A DNA stretch of 64,000 bases from Nocardia mikamii NBRC 108933 (lineage in GTDB: Bacteria > Actinomycetota > Actinomycetes > Mycobacteriales > Mycobacteriaceae): NCBI RefSeq assembly GCF_001613505.1, contig NZ_BDCM01000022.1, positions 124,001-188,000 of the forward strand. The letters run 5' to 3'. Of the stretch, positions 17,958 to 25,787 are shown piece by piece. Each line of letters starts with the position of its first letter. The stretch's first letter is position 1. The translations under genes were made by a program, and so were the position numbers. A model generated the notes under the pieces. The model ran no database searches and was not told the origin of the DNA. It saw nothing but the letters and a program-made list of their open reading frames with translations.

Positions 17958-18488
17958 ATGCGCCTGCCGCCCCTGCCGGCCGATCAATGGGACGATCGGA
18001 CCCGCGGCGCCCTGGCCGCTCTGCTGCCACGTGCTCGGCGCAATCCCGACGGCGCCGGACCCGCGATGTCGGCTCTGGCCAGACACCCGGACTTGGCCGA
18101 GGCGTATCTCGGCTTCGGCGTCTACCTGCTGTTCCGATCCTCCTTGCCGCCGCGCGTGCGCGAGATCGCGATCCTGCGCATCGCGCACCGCCGCCAGTGC
18201 GCCTACGAATGGGCCCACCATGTCGCGATGGCCGACTCGACCGGTCTGTCCGACGCCGATGTCGACGGGATCCGCGACGGACGGCTCACCGGCGAGTTCG
18301 ATCAGCTGCTGCTGGCGGCGGTCGACGAACTCGACGAGAACTCGCAGCTGTCGGACACCACCTGGGCCGCGTTGAGCGACTACCTCGACGAACGCCAGCG
18401 CATGGATCTGGTCTTCACCGTCGGCGGCTACGCCATGGTCGCGATGGCCTTCAACACGTTCGGCATCCAGCCCGATCACGAGAGGTAA
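17958..18488 (+). CDS. Carboxymuconolactone decarboxylase / AhpD-like family protein
   Basis: 176 residues, an all-helical CMD domain with the core YLLFRSSLPPRVREIAILR and RQCAYEWAHHVAMAD. The AhpD redox pair CxxC is absent; only one Cys (QCAYEW) precedes the conserved His, so peroxidase-type redox is unlikely. ATG 17958 follows GAGAGGAGGAGAGG. It is the first gene of the rightward operon that continues with the Rieske oxygenase (5 bases apart), so it probably acts in the same pathway. Confidence 0.8.
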   Translation: MRLPPLPADQWDDRTRGALAALLPRARRNPDGAGPAMSALARHPDLAEAYLGFGVYLLFRSSLPPRVREIAILRIAHRRQCAYEWAHHVAMADSTGLSDADVDGIRDGRLTGEFDQLLLAAVDELDENSQLSDTTWAALSDYLDERQRMDLVFTVGGYAMVAMAFNTFGIQPDHER

Positions 18489-18492
18489 TCCC

Positions 18493-19758
18493 TTGCCGCA
18501 CTTCAGCAAACCAGCCGCCGGAAGCTGGACCGAGAACTATCCCGAATTGGGGACCGGCACCGTCGACTACACCGACTCGATCGACCCGCAGTTCTACGAG
18601 GACGAGCGCAACGCCATCTTCCGCAAGAGCTGGCTGTGCGTCGGCCGCGACGTACTGCTGCCGCGCAAGGGCAGCTACTTCACCAAGGAACTGGCCTGCA
18701 TCGGGACTTCGCTGATCATCGTGCGCGGCACCGACGACGTGATCCGCGCCTTCCACAACATCTGCCGCCACCGCGGCAACAAACTCGTGTGGGACGACTT
18801 CCCGAACGAGGAGACCTCCGGCACCTGCCGGCAGTTCACCTGCAAGTACCACGCCTGGCGTTACAACCTCGACGGCACCTGCACTTTCGTCCAGCAGGAG
18901 AAGGAATTCTTCGGCATGGACAAGGCCGACTACGGCCTCGCCGATGTGCGCTGCGAAGTGTGGGAGGGGTTCATCTTCGTCAATGTCGACCCCGAGGCCC
19001 CACCGCTGCAGGATTATCTCGGCCCGATGGTGAAGGGACTCGAGGGATTTCCCTTCCACGAATTCACCGAGGTCTACAGCTACAAGGCCGAGGTGGGCAG
19101 CAACTGGAAACTGTTCATCGACGCGTTCGCCGAGTTCTATCACGCGCCGATCCTGCATATGAAGCAAGCCGTGAAGGACGAGGCCGACAAACTCGCCGAC
19201 GTCGGCTTCGAGGCATTGCACTACCAGATCGACACTCCCCATTCCATGGTGTCCTCGTGGGGCGGTATGGCACCGCCGAAGGACCTCGACATGGTCAAGC
19301 CGATCGAGCGGGTGCTGCGCTCGGGCCTGTTCGGACCGTGGGATCGGCCCGATATCGAGGGGCTGGATCCCATGCCCGCCGGTATCAATCCGTCCGGCCA
19401 TCGCGCCTGGGGCGTGGACGAATTCGACGTGTTCCCCAATTTCGCGATTCTGGTGTGGGCGCCGGGCTGGTTCCTCACCTACAACTGGTGGCCCACCTCG
19501 GTGCGCACGCACATCTTCGAGGCGAATCTGTATTTCACCCCGCCCAAGAACGCCCGCGAACGGCTGCGCCAGGAATTGACCGGCGTGACGTTCAAGGAAT
19601 ACGCGTTGCAGGACGCCAACACACTCGAGGCCACCCAGACGATGCTGGAAACCAGCGTCGTCAAGGAATTCCCGCTCAACGACCAGGAAGTCCTGCTGCG
19701 GCATCTGCATCATGTCGCGCAGCGAAAAGTTCAGGAGTACCGCGATGCCGACGTCTGA
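18493..19758 (+). CDS. Rieske non-haem iron oxygenase, alpha subunit
   Basis: 421 residues. The Rieske [2Fe-2S] ligands are Cys91-x-His93 (ICRHRGNK) and Cys117-x2-His120 (CKYHAW). The mononuclear iron histidines are His217 and His222 in AEFYHAPILH. The residue that usually bridges the two centres, an Asp (Asp205 in naphthalene dioxygenase), is Glu214 here. It would hydroxylate a ring or C-H bond using electrons from a reductase; a KshB-like reductase with a matching operator lies at 46745. The start is TTG 18493 after GAGAGG. It overlaps the next gene by 14 bases. Confidence 0.9.
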   Translation: MPHFSKPAAGSWTENYPELGTGTVDYTDSIDPQFYEDERNAIFRKSWLCVGRDVLLPRKGSYFTKELACIGTSLIIVRGTDDVIRAFHNICRHRGNKLVWDDFPNEETSGTCRQFTCKYHAWRYNLDGTCTFVQQEKEFFGMDKADYGLADVRCEVWEGFIFVNVDPEAPPLQDYLGPMVKGLEGFPFHEFTEVYSYKAEVGSNWKLFIDAFAEFYHAPILHMKQAVKDEADKLADVGFEALHYQIDTPHSMVSSWGGMAPPKDLDMVKPIERVLRSGLFGPWDRPDIEGLDPMPAGINPSGHRAWGVDEFDVFPNFAILVWAPGWFLTYNWWPTSVRTHIFEANLYFTPPKNARERLRQELTGVTFKEYALQDANTLEATQTMLETSVVKEFPLNDQEVLLRHLHHVAQRKVQEYRDADV

Positions 19759-20086
19759 GACGAAGAAACTGCCCGGGGAATTCGCCGAACTGGAAAAGTT
19801 CTCCGACTGGATCATCGACACCGAGCCCGAACGCTATCGCAAGCGGCTCGCCTCCGATATGGCGCAGATGCAAGCGTTCTACGACGCCGCATTCCCCCGG
19901 CTCGAGGAGGCGCTCGACTATCTGGACCAGTTCCCGATCGACGAAATGCCCGACGACGCACGCTATCTGACGCATCTGATGCAGTCGCTGATCATGGTGT
20001 CGTTCCCTGTCGAGGTGTGGAAGCAGCCGCGGGTGCCCGATTCGGGCGCGGCCTATCTGAATCTCGTGCGTGAGACGGTGGTGTAG
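19745..20086 (+). CDS. Small protein of unknown function, coupled to the Rieske oxygenase
   Basis: 113 residues from ATG 19745, which lies inside the end of the oxygenase gene (14-base overlap), so translation is coupled. It is acidic and helix-rich (FSDWIIDTEPERYRKRLASD; LEEALDYLDQFPIDEMPDD) with no metal motif, membrane segment or signal. It is too short and unlike the cone-shaped beta subunit of ring-hydroxylating dioxygenases. I do not recognise it; a partner or chaperone of the oxygenase is possible. Confidence 0.7.
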   Translation: MPTSETKKLPGEFAELEKFSDWIIDTEPERYRKRLASDMAQMQAFYDAAFPRLEEALDYLDQFPIDEMPDDARYLTHLMQSLIMVSFPVEVWKQPRVPDSGAAYLNLVRETVV

Positions 20087-20090
20087 ACCG

Positions 20091-21302
20091 ATGCTGACGC
20101 TGAAGGCCGCCGGTGTGCTCGACATCGATTCCGGTGAGATCATCCGCCCCGGCGTGGTCCGGGTGGCAGACGACCGCATCGTCGGCGTCGGCGGCGAACC
20201 CGAGGGCGAGATCGTCGATCTCGGCGATCTGGTGCTCCTGCCCGGCCTGATGGATATGGAAGTCAACCTGCTCATGGGCGGGCGCGGGGAAACCGGACTG
20301 GCCTCCAGCGTCACCGACGATCCGGCCACGCGGGTGCTGCGCGCGGTGGGTAATGCCCGCCGCACCCTGCGGGCGGGGTTCACCACCGTGCGCAATCTGG
20401 GCCTGTTCGTCAAAACCGGTGGCTATCTGCTGGATGTGGCGCTGGGCAGGGCGATCGACAAGGGATGGGTGGACGGTCCCAGGATCGTGCCGGCCGGGCA
20501 CGCCATCACCCCCACCGGCGGTCATCTGGATCCGACCATGTTCTCCGCGTTCATGCCCGACGTCCTGCACCTCACCATCGAGGAGGGCATCGCCAACGGT
20601 GTCGACGAGGTGCGCCGGGCGGTGCGCTACCAGATCAAGTACGGCGCCCAGCTGATCAAGATCTGCGTCTCCGGTGGCGTCATGTCGCTCACCGGAGCCC
20701 CTGGCGCACAACACTATTCGGACGAGGAACTGCGCGCGATCGTGGACGAGGCGCATCGGCGCGGACTCAAGGTCGCCGCACACACCCACGGCGCGGAGGC
20801 GGTCCGGCACGCCATCGCCGCCGGCATCGACTGCATCGAACACGGTTTCCTGATCGACGACGAAACCATCGCGCAGATGGTCGCCGCCCGCACCTGGCTG
20901 GTGCCCACCACCCGCCTGGCCGACGCCATGGACGTCTCCGAGGCCGATCCGGCGCTGCAGGCCAAGGCCGCGGAAATGTTTCCGAAGGCGCGCCTCTCGG
21001 TCAAGGCCGCCTACGACGCCGGGGTGCGCATCGCGGTCGGCACCGATGCGCCGGCCATCCCGCACGGCCGCAACGCCGACGAACTGGTGGCACTGGTCGA
21101 ACGCGGACTGAAACCCATCGACGTGTTGCGGGCGGGCACGATCAACGCCGCCGAACTCATCGACGCCGACGACCGCGGCCGGATCGCCCCCGGCCTGCTC
21201 GCCGACATCATCGGTGTGCCGGGCGATCCCGTCGACGACATCACCGTGACCCAGGACGTGCGATTCGTGATGAAAGGCGGAAAAGTGTATGTCCGGAAAT
21301 GA
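20091..21302 (+). CDS. Amidohydrolase-superfamily protein lacking the HxH motif
   Basis: 403 residues, imidazolonepropionase-like. The usual metal motif DxHxH after PGL is replaced: PGLMDMEVNLL, so Glu57 and Asn59 sit where the two His should be. Later metal and catalytic residues are kept: the Lys in LIKICVSGG, the His pair in AAHTHGAEA, IEHG and the Asp in GTDAP. It could bind one metal, or use Glu/Asn as ligands, or have a changed reaction. It starts 4 bases after the previous stop and overlaps the SnoaL-like gene by 14 bases. Confidence 0.85.
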   Translation: MLTLKAAGVLDIDSGEIIRPGVVRVADDRIVGVGGEPEGEIVDLGDLVLLPGLMDMEVNLLMGGRGETGLASSVTDDPATRVLRAVGNARRTLRAGFTTVRNLGLFVKTGGYLLDVALGRAIDKGWVDGPRIVPAGHAITPTGGHLDPTMFSAFMPDVLHLTIEEGIANGVDEVRRAVRYQIKYGAQLIKICVSGGVMSLTGAPGAQHYSDEELRAIVDEAHRRGLKVAAHTHGAEAVRHAIAAGIDCIEHGFLIDDETIAQMVAARTWLVPTTRLADAMDVSEADPALQAKAAEMFPKARLSVKAAYDAGVRIAVGTDAPAIPHGRNADELVALVERGLKPIDVLRAGTINAAELIDADDRGRIAPGLLADIIGVPGDPVDDITVTQDVRFVMKGGKVYVRK

Positions 21303-21705
21303 CGATCTGCTCGAAATCCAACAGCTGCTGGCGCGCTACGCGGTCACCATCACGAAGGGCGATATCGACGGACTGGTCAGGGTTTTCGCATCCGACGGCA
21401 CCTACAGTGCCTTCGGCGACACCTACACCCTCGATGTCTTCCCCGAGCTGGTGGCCGCAGCGCCCAAGGGCCTGTTCATGACCGGCACACCGGTGCTCGA
21501 ACTCGACGGCGACAAGGCCTCCGGCACCCAGACATTGTGTTTCGTCGAGCACTCCACCCACGACATGCGGATCGGCTACTACAGCGACACCTATGTCCGC
21601 ACCGAGGACGGCTGGCGGATCGAAACCCGCACGATGACCTTCATCCGGCGCAGCGGCGACCACGATTCCGGTATTCCGCACGCGTTCAATCGTCCCGCCG
21701 TCTGA
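21289..21705 (+). CDS. SnoaL-like / NTF2-fold protein
   Basis: 138 residues. It starts with the helix DLLEIQQLLARYAVTITKGDIDGL and continues FASDGTYSAFG and a C-terminal YVRTEDGWRIETRTMTF strand, the layout of SnoaL_4/ketosteroid-isomerase-fold proteins. Such proteins isomerise, dehydrate or cyclise, or only bind, ring compounds. ATG 21289 overlaps the amidohydrolase end, so coupled translation is likely. The specific reaction is not inferable. Confidence 0.8.
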   Translation: MSGNDDLLEIQQLLARYAVTITKGDIDGLVRVFASDGTYSAFGDTYTLDVFPELVAAAPKGLFMTGTPVLELDGDKASGTQTLCFVEHSTHDMRIGYYSDTYVRTEDGWRIETRTMTFIRRSGDHDSGIPHAFNRPAV

Positions 21706-21759
21706 GCGGCCCCGGCCCGACAGTGGCGTTCGCACACAGTGATCGAGGCAAACACCGAC

Positions 21760-22857
21760 ATGGGTATCACGGAAATCGCGACGTTTCGGGACGAGCTGCG
21801 CCGGTGGCTGGCAGCCCACGACCTCACGCCGGGCCCGGACCGCACCCTCGACGGCCAGGTCGCCCAGCTGGCCAGGGTGCGGCGCGCCCTCTTCGACGCC
21901 GGCTGGATGCGCTACGGCTGGCCCGAACCGGTCGGCGGGCTCGGCGGGCCGGCGGTGCTGCGGGCGGTACTCGGTGAGGAAGTCGCCACCCGTGGCCTGG
22001 CCGAACCCGGCATCTACTCGATGGTGGAAGTGCTGGCGCCCACGATGATCTCCTATGCCCGGCCGGAACTGGCCGCCGCGATGGTGCCGGCGCTGCTGTC
22101 CGGGCGCGAACAGTGGTGCCAGGGGTTCTCCGAACCGGGTTCCGGCAGCGATCTGGCGTCGCTGAGCACCAAAGCCGTTGCCGACGGCGACAACTGGATC
22201 GTCAGCGGCCAGAAGGTCTGGACCAGCTTGGCACAGTACTCCGCCCGCTGTGTGCTGCTGACCCGCACCGCGACCGGCCACGGTGGCATCACCGCGTTCT
22301 TCGTCGATATGGACTCCCCCGGTATCACCGTGCGCCCACTGCGGACCATGCACGGCGTCGACGAGTTCGCCGAAGTGTATTTCGACGACGTGGTGGTGCC
22401 CGACGATCGCATGCTGGGCCGGCCCGGGGACGGCTGGCGGGTGGCGATGGATCTGCTGCCGCACGAGCGGTCCACCTGCTTCTGGCACCGCATCGCCTAC
22501 CTGTACACCCGATTGGACGCCTTGATCGCGGACACGGATCTGCGCGACGACGCCGCCTTGGGCGCTGCCTTTCTCGCGCTGCACACCGTGCGCTGCCGCT
22601 CGCACGCCACCCAGCGGCGGCTGGCGGACGGACGGCGGCTCGGACCGGAGACCTCGATCGACAAGGTGCTGCTGGCCACCGCCGAACAGCAGCTGTTCGA
22701 TACCGCACGCGACATGCTCCCGGGCGCAGTCGAATTCGACGACGAGGAATGGCGTACCGAATACCTGTATTCGCGGGCGGCCACGATCTACGGCGGGACG
22801 GCCGAGATCCAGCGCAATATCATCGCCCGCCGCCTGCTCGATTTGGGGCGGGAATGA
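21760..22857 (+). CDS. Acyl-CoA dehydrogenase, large partner of a pair
   Basis: 365 residues from ATG 21760 (a GTG at 21739 would add 7). The flavin motifs GFSEPGSGSDLASLSTKA and SGQKVWTS are intact. The C-terminus reads IYGGTAEIQRNIIARR, without the MCAD Glu, and LPHERST supplies the alternative Glu. It is followed by a shorter dehydrogenase-like gene at 22976, the arrangement of steroid-type heteromeric dehydrogenases (ChsE1-ChsE2, FadE26-27). It belongs to the rightward operon from 17958. Confidence 0.85.
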   Translation: MGITEIATFRDELRRWLAAHDLTPGPDRTLDGQVAQLARVRRALFDAGWMRYGWPEPVGGLGGPAVLRAVLGEEVATRGLAEPGIYSMVEVLAPTMISYARPELAAAMVPALLSGREQWCQGFSEPGSGSDLASLSTKAVADGDNWIVSGQKVWTSLAQYSARCVLLTRTATGHGGITAFFVDMDSPGITVRPLRTMHGVDEFAEVYFDDVVVPDDRMLGRPGDGWRVAMDLLPHERSTCFWHRIAYLYTRLDALIADTDLRDDAALGAAFLALHTVRCRSHATQRRLADGRRLGPETSIDKVLLATAEQQLFDTARDMLPGAVEFDDEEWRTEYLYSRAATIYGGTAEIQRNIIARRLLDLGRE

Positions 22858-22975
22858 GCCGGAAGGGTGGGTATGCCCGGTCCGAATCTCGACTCGGGGG
22901 CACGCGAGGCGTCCTGGTCGGATCGTCGTTGTGCCACCACCCCGGTTCTCCCGCACCGCAACGAGTTTCGAACGG

Positions 22976-23953
22976 ATGATCATGGACGCCGCTGAGATCG
23001 CTCTGCTGACCGACAGCCTGCGCGCCACCATGACCGGCAGCACGGGTGACGCACTGGATCACGCACTCCTCGACCTCGGATGGCTCGATCTGCTGACCGA
23101 ATCCCCCGACGTAGCAATCCCTCTGGTCTTCCGGCTGCTCGGCGAGACCGGCGTCCACGCGCCCGTGCTCAACGACGTCATCGCACACGCCGCCGGCCGC
23201 GACCTGCCGGCCGGCGTCGCGCTTCCCTTTACCGGTGGCCGCTGGATCATGTGGGAGCGAACCGGCGTAGCTCCATCCGCTCCCGCTGCCTCCATCCGGG
23301 CCGCTGTCGATCCGGAGGCTGAATCAATCGTCGGCGGCGCGCCGGGCGGACCCCGGCCCGATGCGATGGACCCGACAGACCGGTCGGCCACGGGTGCCGA
23401 CCTCGACTCCGGCGCCGTGCGCGGTAATTCCGATTCGGTTGCTGTACAACACTTTTCCGCGCTACCGGCGCTCGACCCCGAGCTACCGCTGCGCCGAGTT
23501 TCCGCCGGCGAGACGCTTCCGCTGGCCGAGGGCCGCCGCGCGCTCTCCTGGTGGCTGGTGGGAACGAGCCGCGCGATGCTGAACCTCGCCCGCCGTCACG
23601 CCCTCGACCGGGTCCAGTTCGGCCGGCCGCTGGCCGCTCATCAGGCGGTCCGGCACCGCCTGGCCGAAACCCTGGTAGCCATCGAGGGCGCCGAGGCGAC
23701 CCTCGCCACCGCCGACACCGATCTCGGCGCGCTGCTGGCCAAGGCGGCCGCCGGCCATGCCGCCCGGATCGCCGCCCGCCACTGCCAGCAGGTCCTGGGC
23801 GGTATCGGGTTCACCGCCGAACACGACTTTCACCGGCACGCTCGCCGGGCCCTGGTCCTCGACGGATTGCTCGGCAGCGCAGCGGAACTGACGCGCGAAG
23901 CGGGCGCCTGGGTGCGCACGCGCGGCACCGCCCCGCGGCTCGCGCAGTTGTGA
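22976..23953 (+). CDS. Short acyl-CoA dehydrogenase-like subunit (small partner)
   Basis: 325 residues. The C-terminal helical domain is clear (RRHALDRVQFGRPLAAHQAV; QQVLGGIGFTAEHDFHRHAR) and keeps the FAD-contacting Gln/Gly segment. The middle beta domain is reduced: about residues 97-160 are a low-complexity Ala/Gly/Pro/Asp linker, and the catalytic Glu is absent. This suits the non-catalytic, flavin-binding partner of an alpha2-beta2 dehydrogenase. The start may also be ATG 22982. Confidence 0.75.
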   Translation: MIMDAAEIALLTDSLRATMTGSTGDALDHALLDLGWLDLLTESPDVAIPLVFRLLGETGVHAPVLNDVIAHAAGRDLPAGVALPFTGGRWIMWERTGVAPSAPAASIRAAVDPEAESIVGGAPGGPRPDAMDPTDRSATGADLDSGAVRGNSDSVAVQHFSALPALDPELPLRRVSAGETLPLAEGRRALSWWLVGTSRAMLNLARRHALDRVQFGRPLAAHQAVRHRLAETLVAIEGAEATLATADTDLGALLAKAAAGHAARIAARHCQQVLGGIGFTAEHDFHRHARRALVLDGLLGSAAELTREAGAWVRTRGTAPRLAQL

Positions 23954-24127
23954 GATGTCTTCGGCCGGCGCCGTTCGCCCGGCGCTTGCGGTGCCCGGGG
24001 CCGAGCAGATCGTGCAAACCGCGACAAGCAATGCGGAAAACCGCGCAATGCCACGAGGTTTGCCGCCGGGTTCAGCATGAGCCGACTCGAGGCGGTGGCA
24101 GTGTTCATCGGCTGCGGATAGCTTGCA

Positions 24128-24934
24128 GTGGTGCACGACCACCTCGACGACGATCTCCGTTTCGCCCATGTCCTCGCCGATTCCGCCGACGCGGTGAATA
24201 TGGACCGGTTCAAGGGCCTCGACCTCTCGATGTGGGCGAGACCGGATCTGACCGCGGTGACCGACGCCGAGAATGCCGTGGAGAAACTCGTCCGCGGCCA
24301 GTTGCGCCGATCCCGTCCGCGCGACGCGGTCCTGGGTGCGGGTGACGGACTGGAGGGTGGCGGTCCGCGCTGCTGGGTGGTCGATGCCATTACCGGACTC
24401 GAGAACTATGTGCGCGGGGTTCCGGTGTGGGCCACGCAGATCTGCCTGCTCGAAGTATCCGCGGGCGGATATCGCCCCATCGTCGGCGTCGTCTCCGCGC
24501 CCGCCCTCGCCCGCCGCTGGTGGGCCGCGAAAGACCACGGCGCCTTCACCGGCCGCAGCCTGACCTCGGCCTCCCGCCTGCGAGTCTCCGGCGTCTCCAA
24601 CCTCACCGACGCCTCGTTCGCGTACTCCACCGTCACCGCCTGGGAAGAGGACGGCCGGCTGAACAGCTTCCTCGCCCTGTCCCGCGACGTCTGGCGCACC
24701 CGCGCCTACGGCGAATTCTGGTCCTACATGATGCTCGCCGAGGGCGCGATCGACAGCTGCGCCGATCCCCGCCTGTCCCCGAGCGATCTGGCCGCCAACG
24801 CGGTCATCGTCACCGAGGCCGGCGGCACCGTCACCGGCTTCGACGGCACCCCCGGCCCCCTCAGCGGGGGTGCGGTCGCGTCGAACGGATTGCTGCACAA
24901 CGAGTTACTGGAGTATCTGCGCTGCCGCGACTGA
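24128..24934 (+). CDS. HisN-like (inositol monophosphatase family) paralogue with degraded active site
   Basis: 268 residues. It resembles actinobacterial histidinol-phosphatase HisN along its length (NYVRGVPVWATQI; VGVVSAPALARRWWAA; YGEFWSYMMLAEGAID). The metal site is damaged: GEE is GAG (about 70-72), DPIDGT is DAITGL (86-91), so two of the four usual ligands are gone, and W-D is S-D in SPSDLAA. It is probably not a phosphatase any more, or has a new role. The start is GTG 24128 or 24131. A complete family member, CysQ, lies at 25788. Confidence 0.8.
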   Translation: MVHDHLDDDLRFAHVLADSADAVNMDRFKGLDLSMWARPDLTAVTDAENAVEKLVRGQLRRSRPRDAVLGAGDGLEGGGPRCWVVDAITGLENYVRGVPVWATQICLLEVSAGGYRPIVGVVSAPALARRWWAAKDHGAFTGRSLTSASRLRVSGVSNLTDASFAYSTVTAWEEDGRLNSFLALSRDVWRTRAYGEFWSYMMLAEGAIDSCADPRLSPSDLAANAVIVTEAGGTVTGFDGTPGPLSGGAVASNGLLHNELLEYLRCRD

Positions 24935-25009
24935 TACCCCGACCGACCACACGGAATCTCCACAACTGATACCGGTTCTCTCCACACGAGATCGCTAGGC
25001 TCCCGGAGC

Positions 25010-25300
25010 ATGGAACAGAACCCACTGGTGGAGGGCACCCCGGCGCGGCGGATCCTGGTCGTGGACGACGAATCCACGATCGCGGAATCGGTTGCGGCGC
25101 GGCTGCGGGCCGAAGGGTTCACGGTCGCCACGGCGCCCGACGGGCCGGCGGCGGTGGCGTCCGCGCAGACGTTCGAGCCGGATCTGGTGGTTCTCGACGT
25201 CATGTCCTGCCCGTACTGCACCGGGCCACCAGGGATTCGGCGACCGACCGCATCTGGCTGCGCGGCCTGCTCTGCACCATCAGCGGGCTCACCCTGGTGA
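25010..25300 (+). pseudogene. Response regulator cut off after the phosphorylation site
   Basis: The first 65 residues are a normal receiver domain: RRILVVDDESTIAESVAARL, then PDLVVLDVM with the phospho-accepting Asp. After Met65, where LPG-type sequence should follow, the frame continues with 31 unrelated residues to a stop at 25298-25300. The rest of the receiver and the DNA-binding domain are missing. The DNA continues in another frame as the C-terminus of a DUF4153 protein, so a deletion joined two genes near 25205. The first part may still be translated. Confidence 0.8.
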
Positions 25301-25725
25301 TCATCGCCTCCGCGTTCGGTCGCATGTGGACCTATCAGCAGGCATACGGATTCACCGTGCTGCGTCTGCTGGTCGGAACCTGTGAACTCTGGCTCGGCGT
25401 CGTGTACCTGCTGGTGATCGTCGCGGTCCTGCGCCTGGAAACGGCGTGGCTGCCGCGCACCACCCTCGCGACCGCGGTGGCCGCGCTGCTGATACTCGCC
25501 GTCGCGAATCCCGAGGCGCTGGTCGCGTCGGAGAACATCGACCGCTGGCAGCGCGGTGGAGAACTCGATGTCGACTATCTGTCCGGGCTGTCGGCCGATA
25601 TCGTCCCCGTCCTCGACCGTCTCCCGGCACCGATCCGCCTCGACGTGCGGCAGCGGCTCACGCACCGACTCCACGACGAGACCTGGAACAGCTGGACCCT
25701 GGCCCGGATGCGCGCGGGCGAATGA
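25205..25725 (+). pseudogene. C-terminal remnant of a DUF4153/DUF4173-like membrane protein
   Basis: From about 25205 the frame reads VLPVLHRATRDSATDRIWLR and continues with hydrophobic segments (LLCTISGLTLVIIASAFGR; LWLGVVYLLVIVAVLRLE; TTLATAVAALLILAVANP) and a soluble end to 25725. The WTYQQAYGFTVLRLLV stretch is typical of the C-terminal part of DUF4153 proteins. The N-terminal membrane segments are missing. GTG 25297 could start a 142-residue fragment, but the upstream codons fit the same protein, so this is a remnant of a deletion. Confidence 0.7.
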
Positions 25726-25787
25726 CTTCGAGCACCGCGCAGTGGCCACGGCCCCTGCGCCGGCCGGCAGCGCCGGGCCGCCACCAC

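Noticed and set aside
25205..25300. Programmed frameshift between the response regulator and the next frame
   Set aside because: No slippery site, and the two parts belong to different protein families; a deletion explains the join better.
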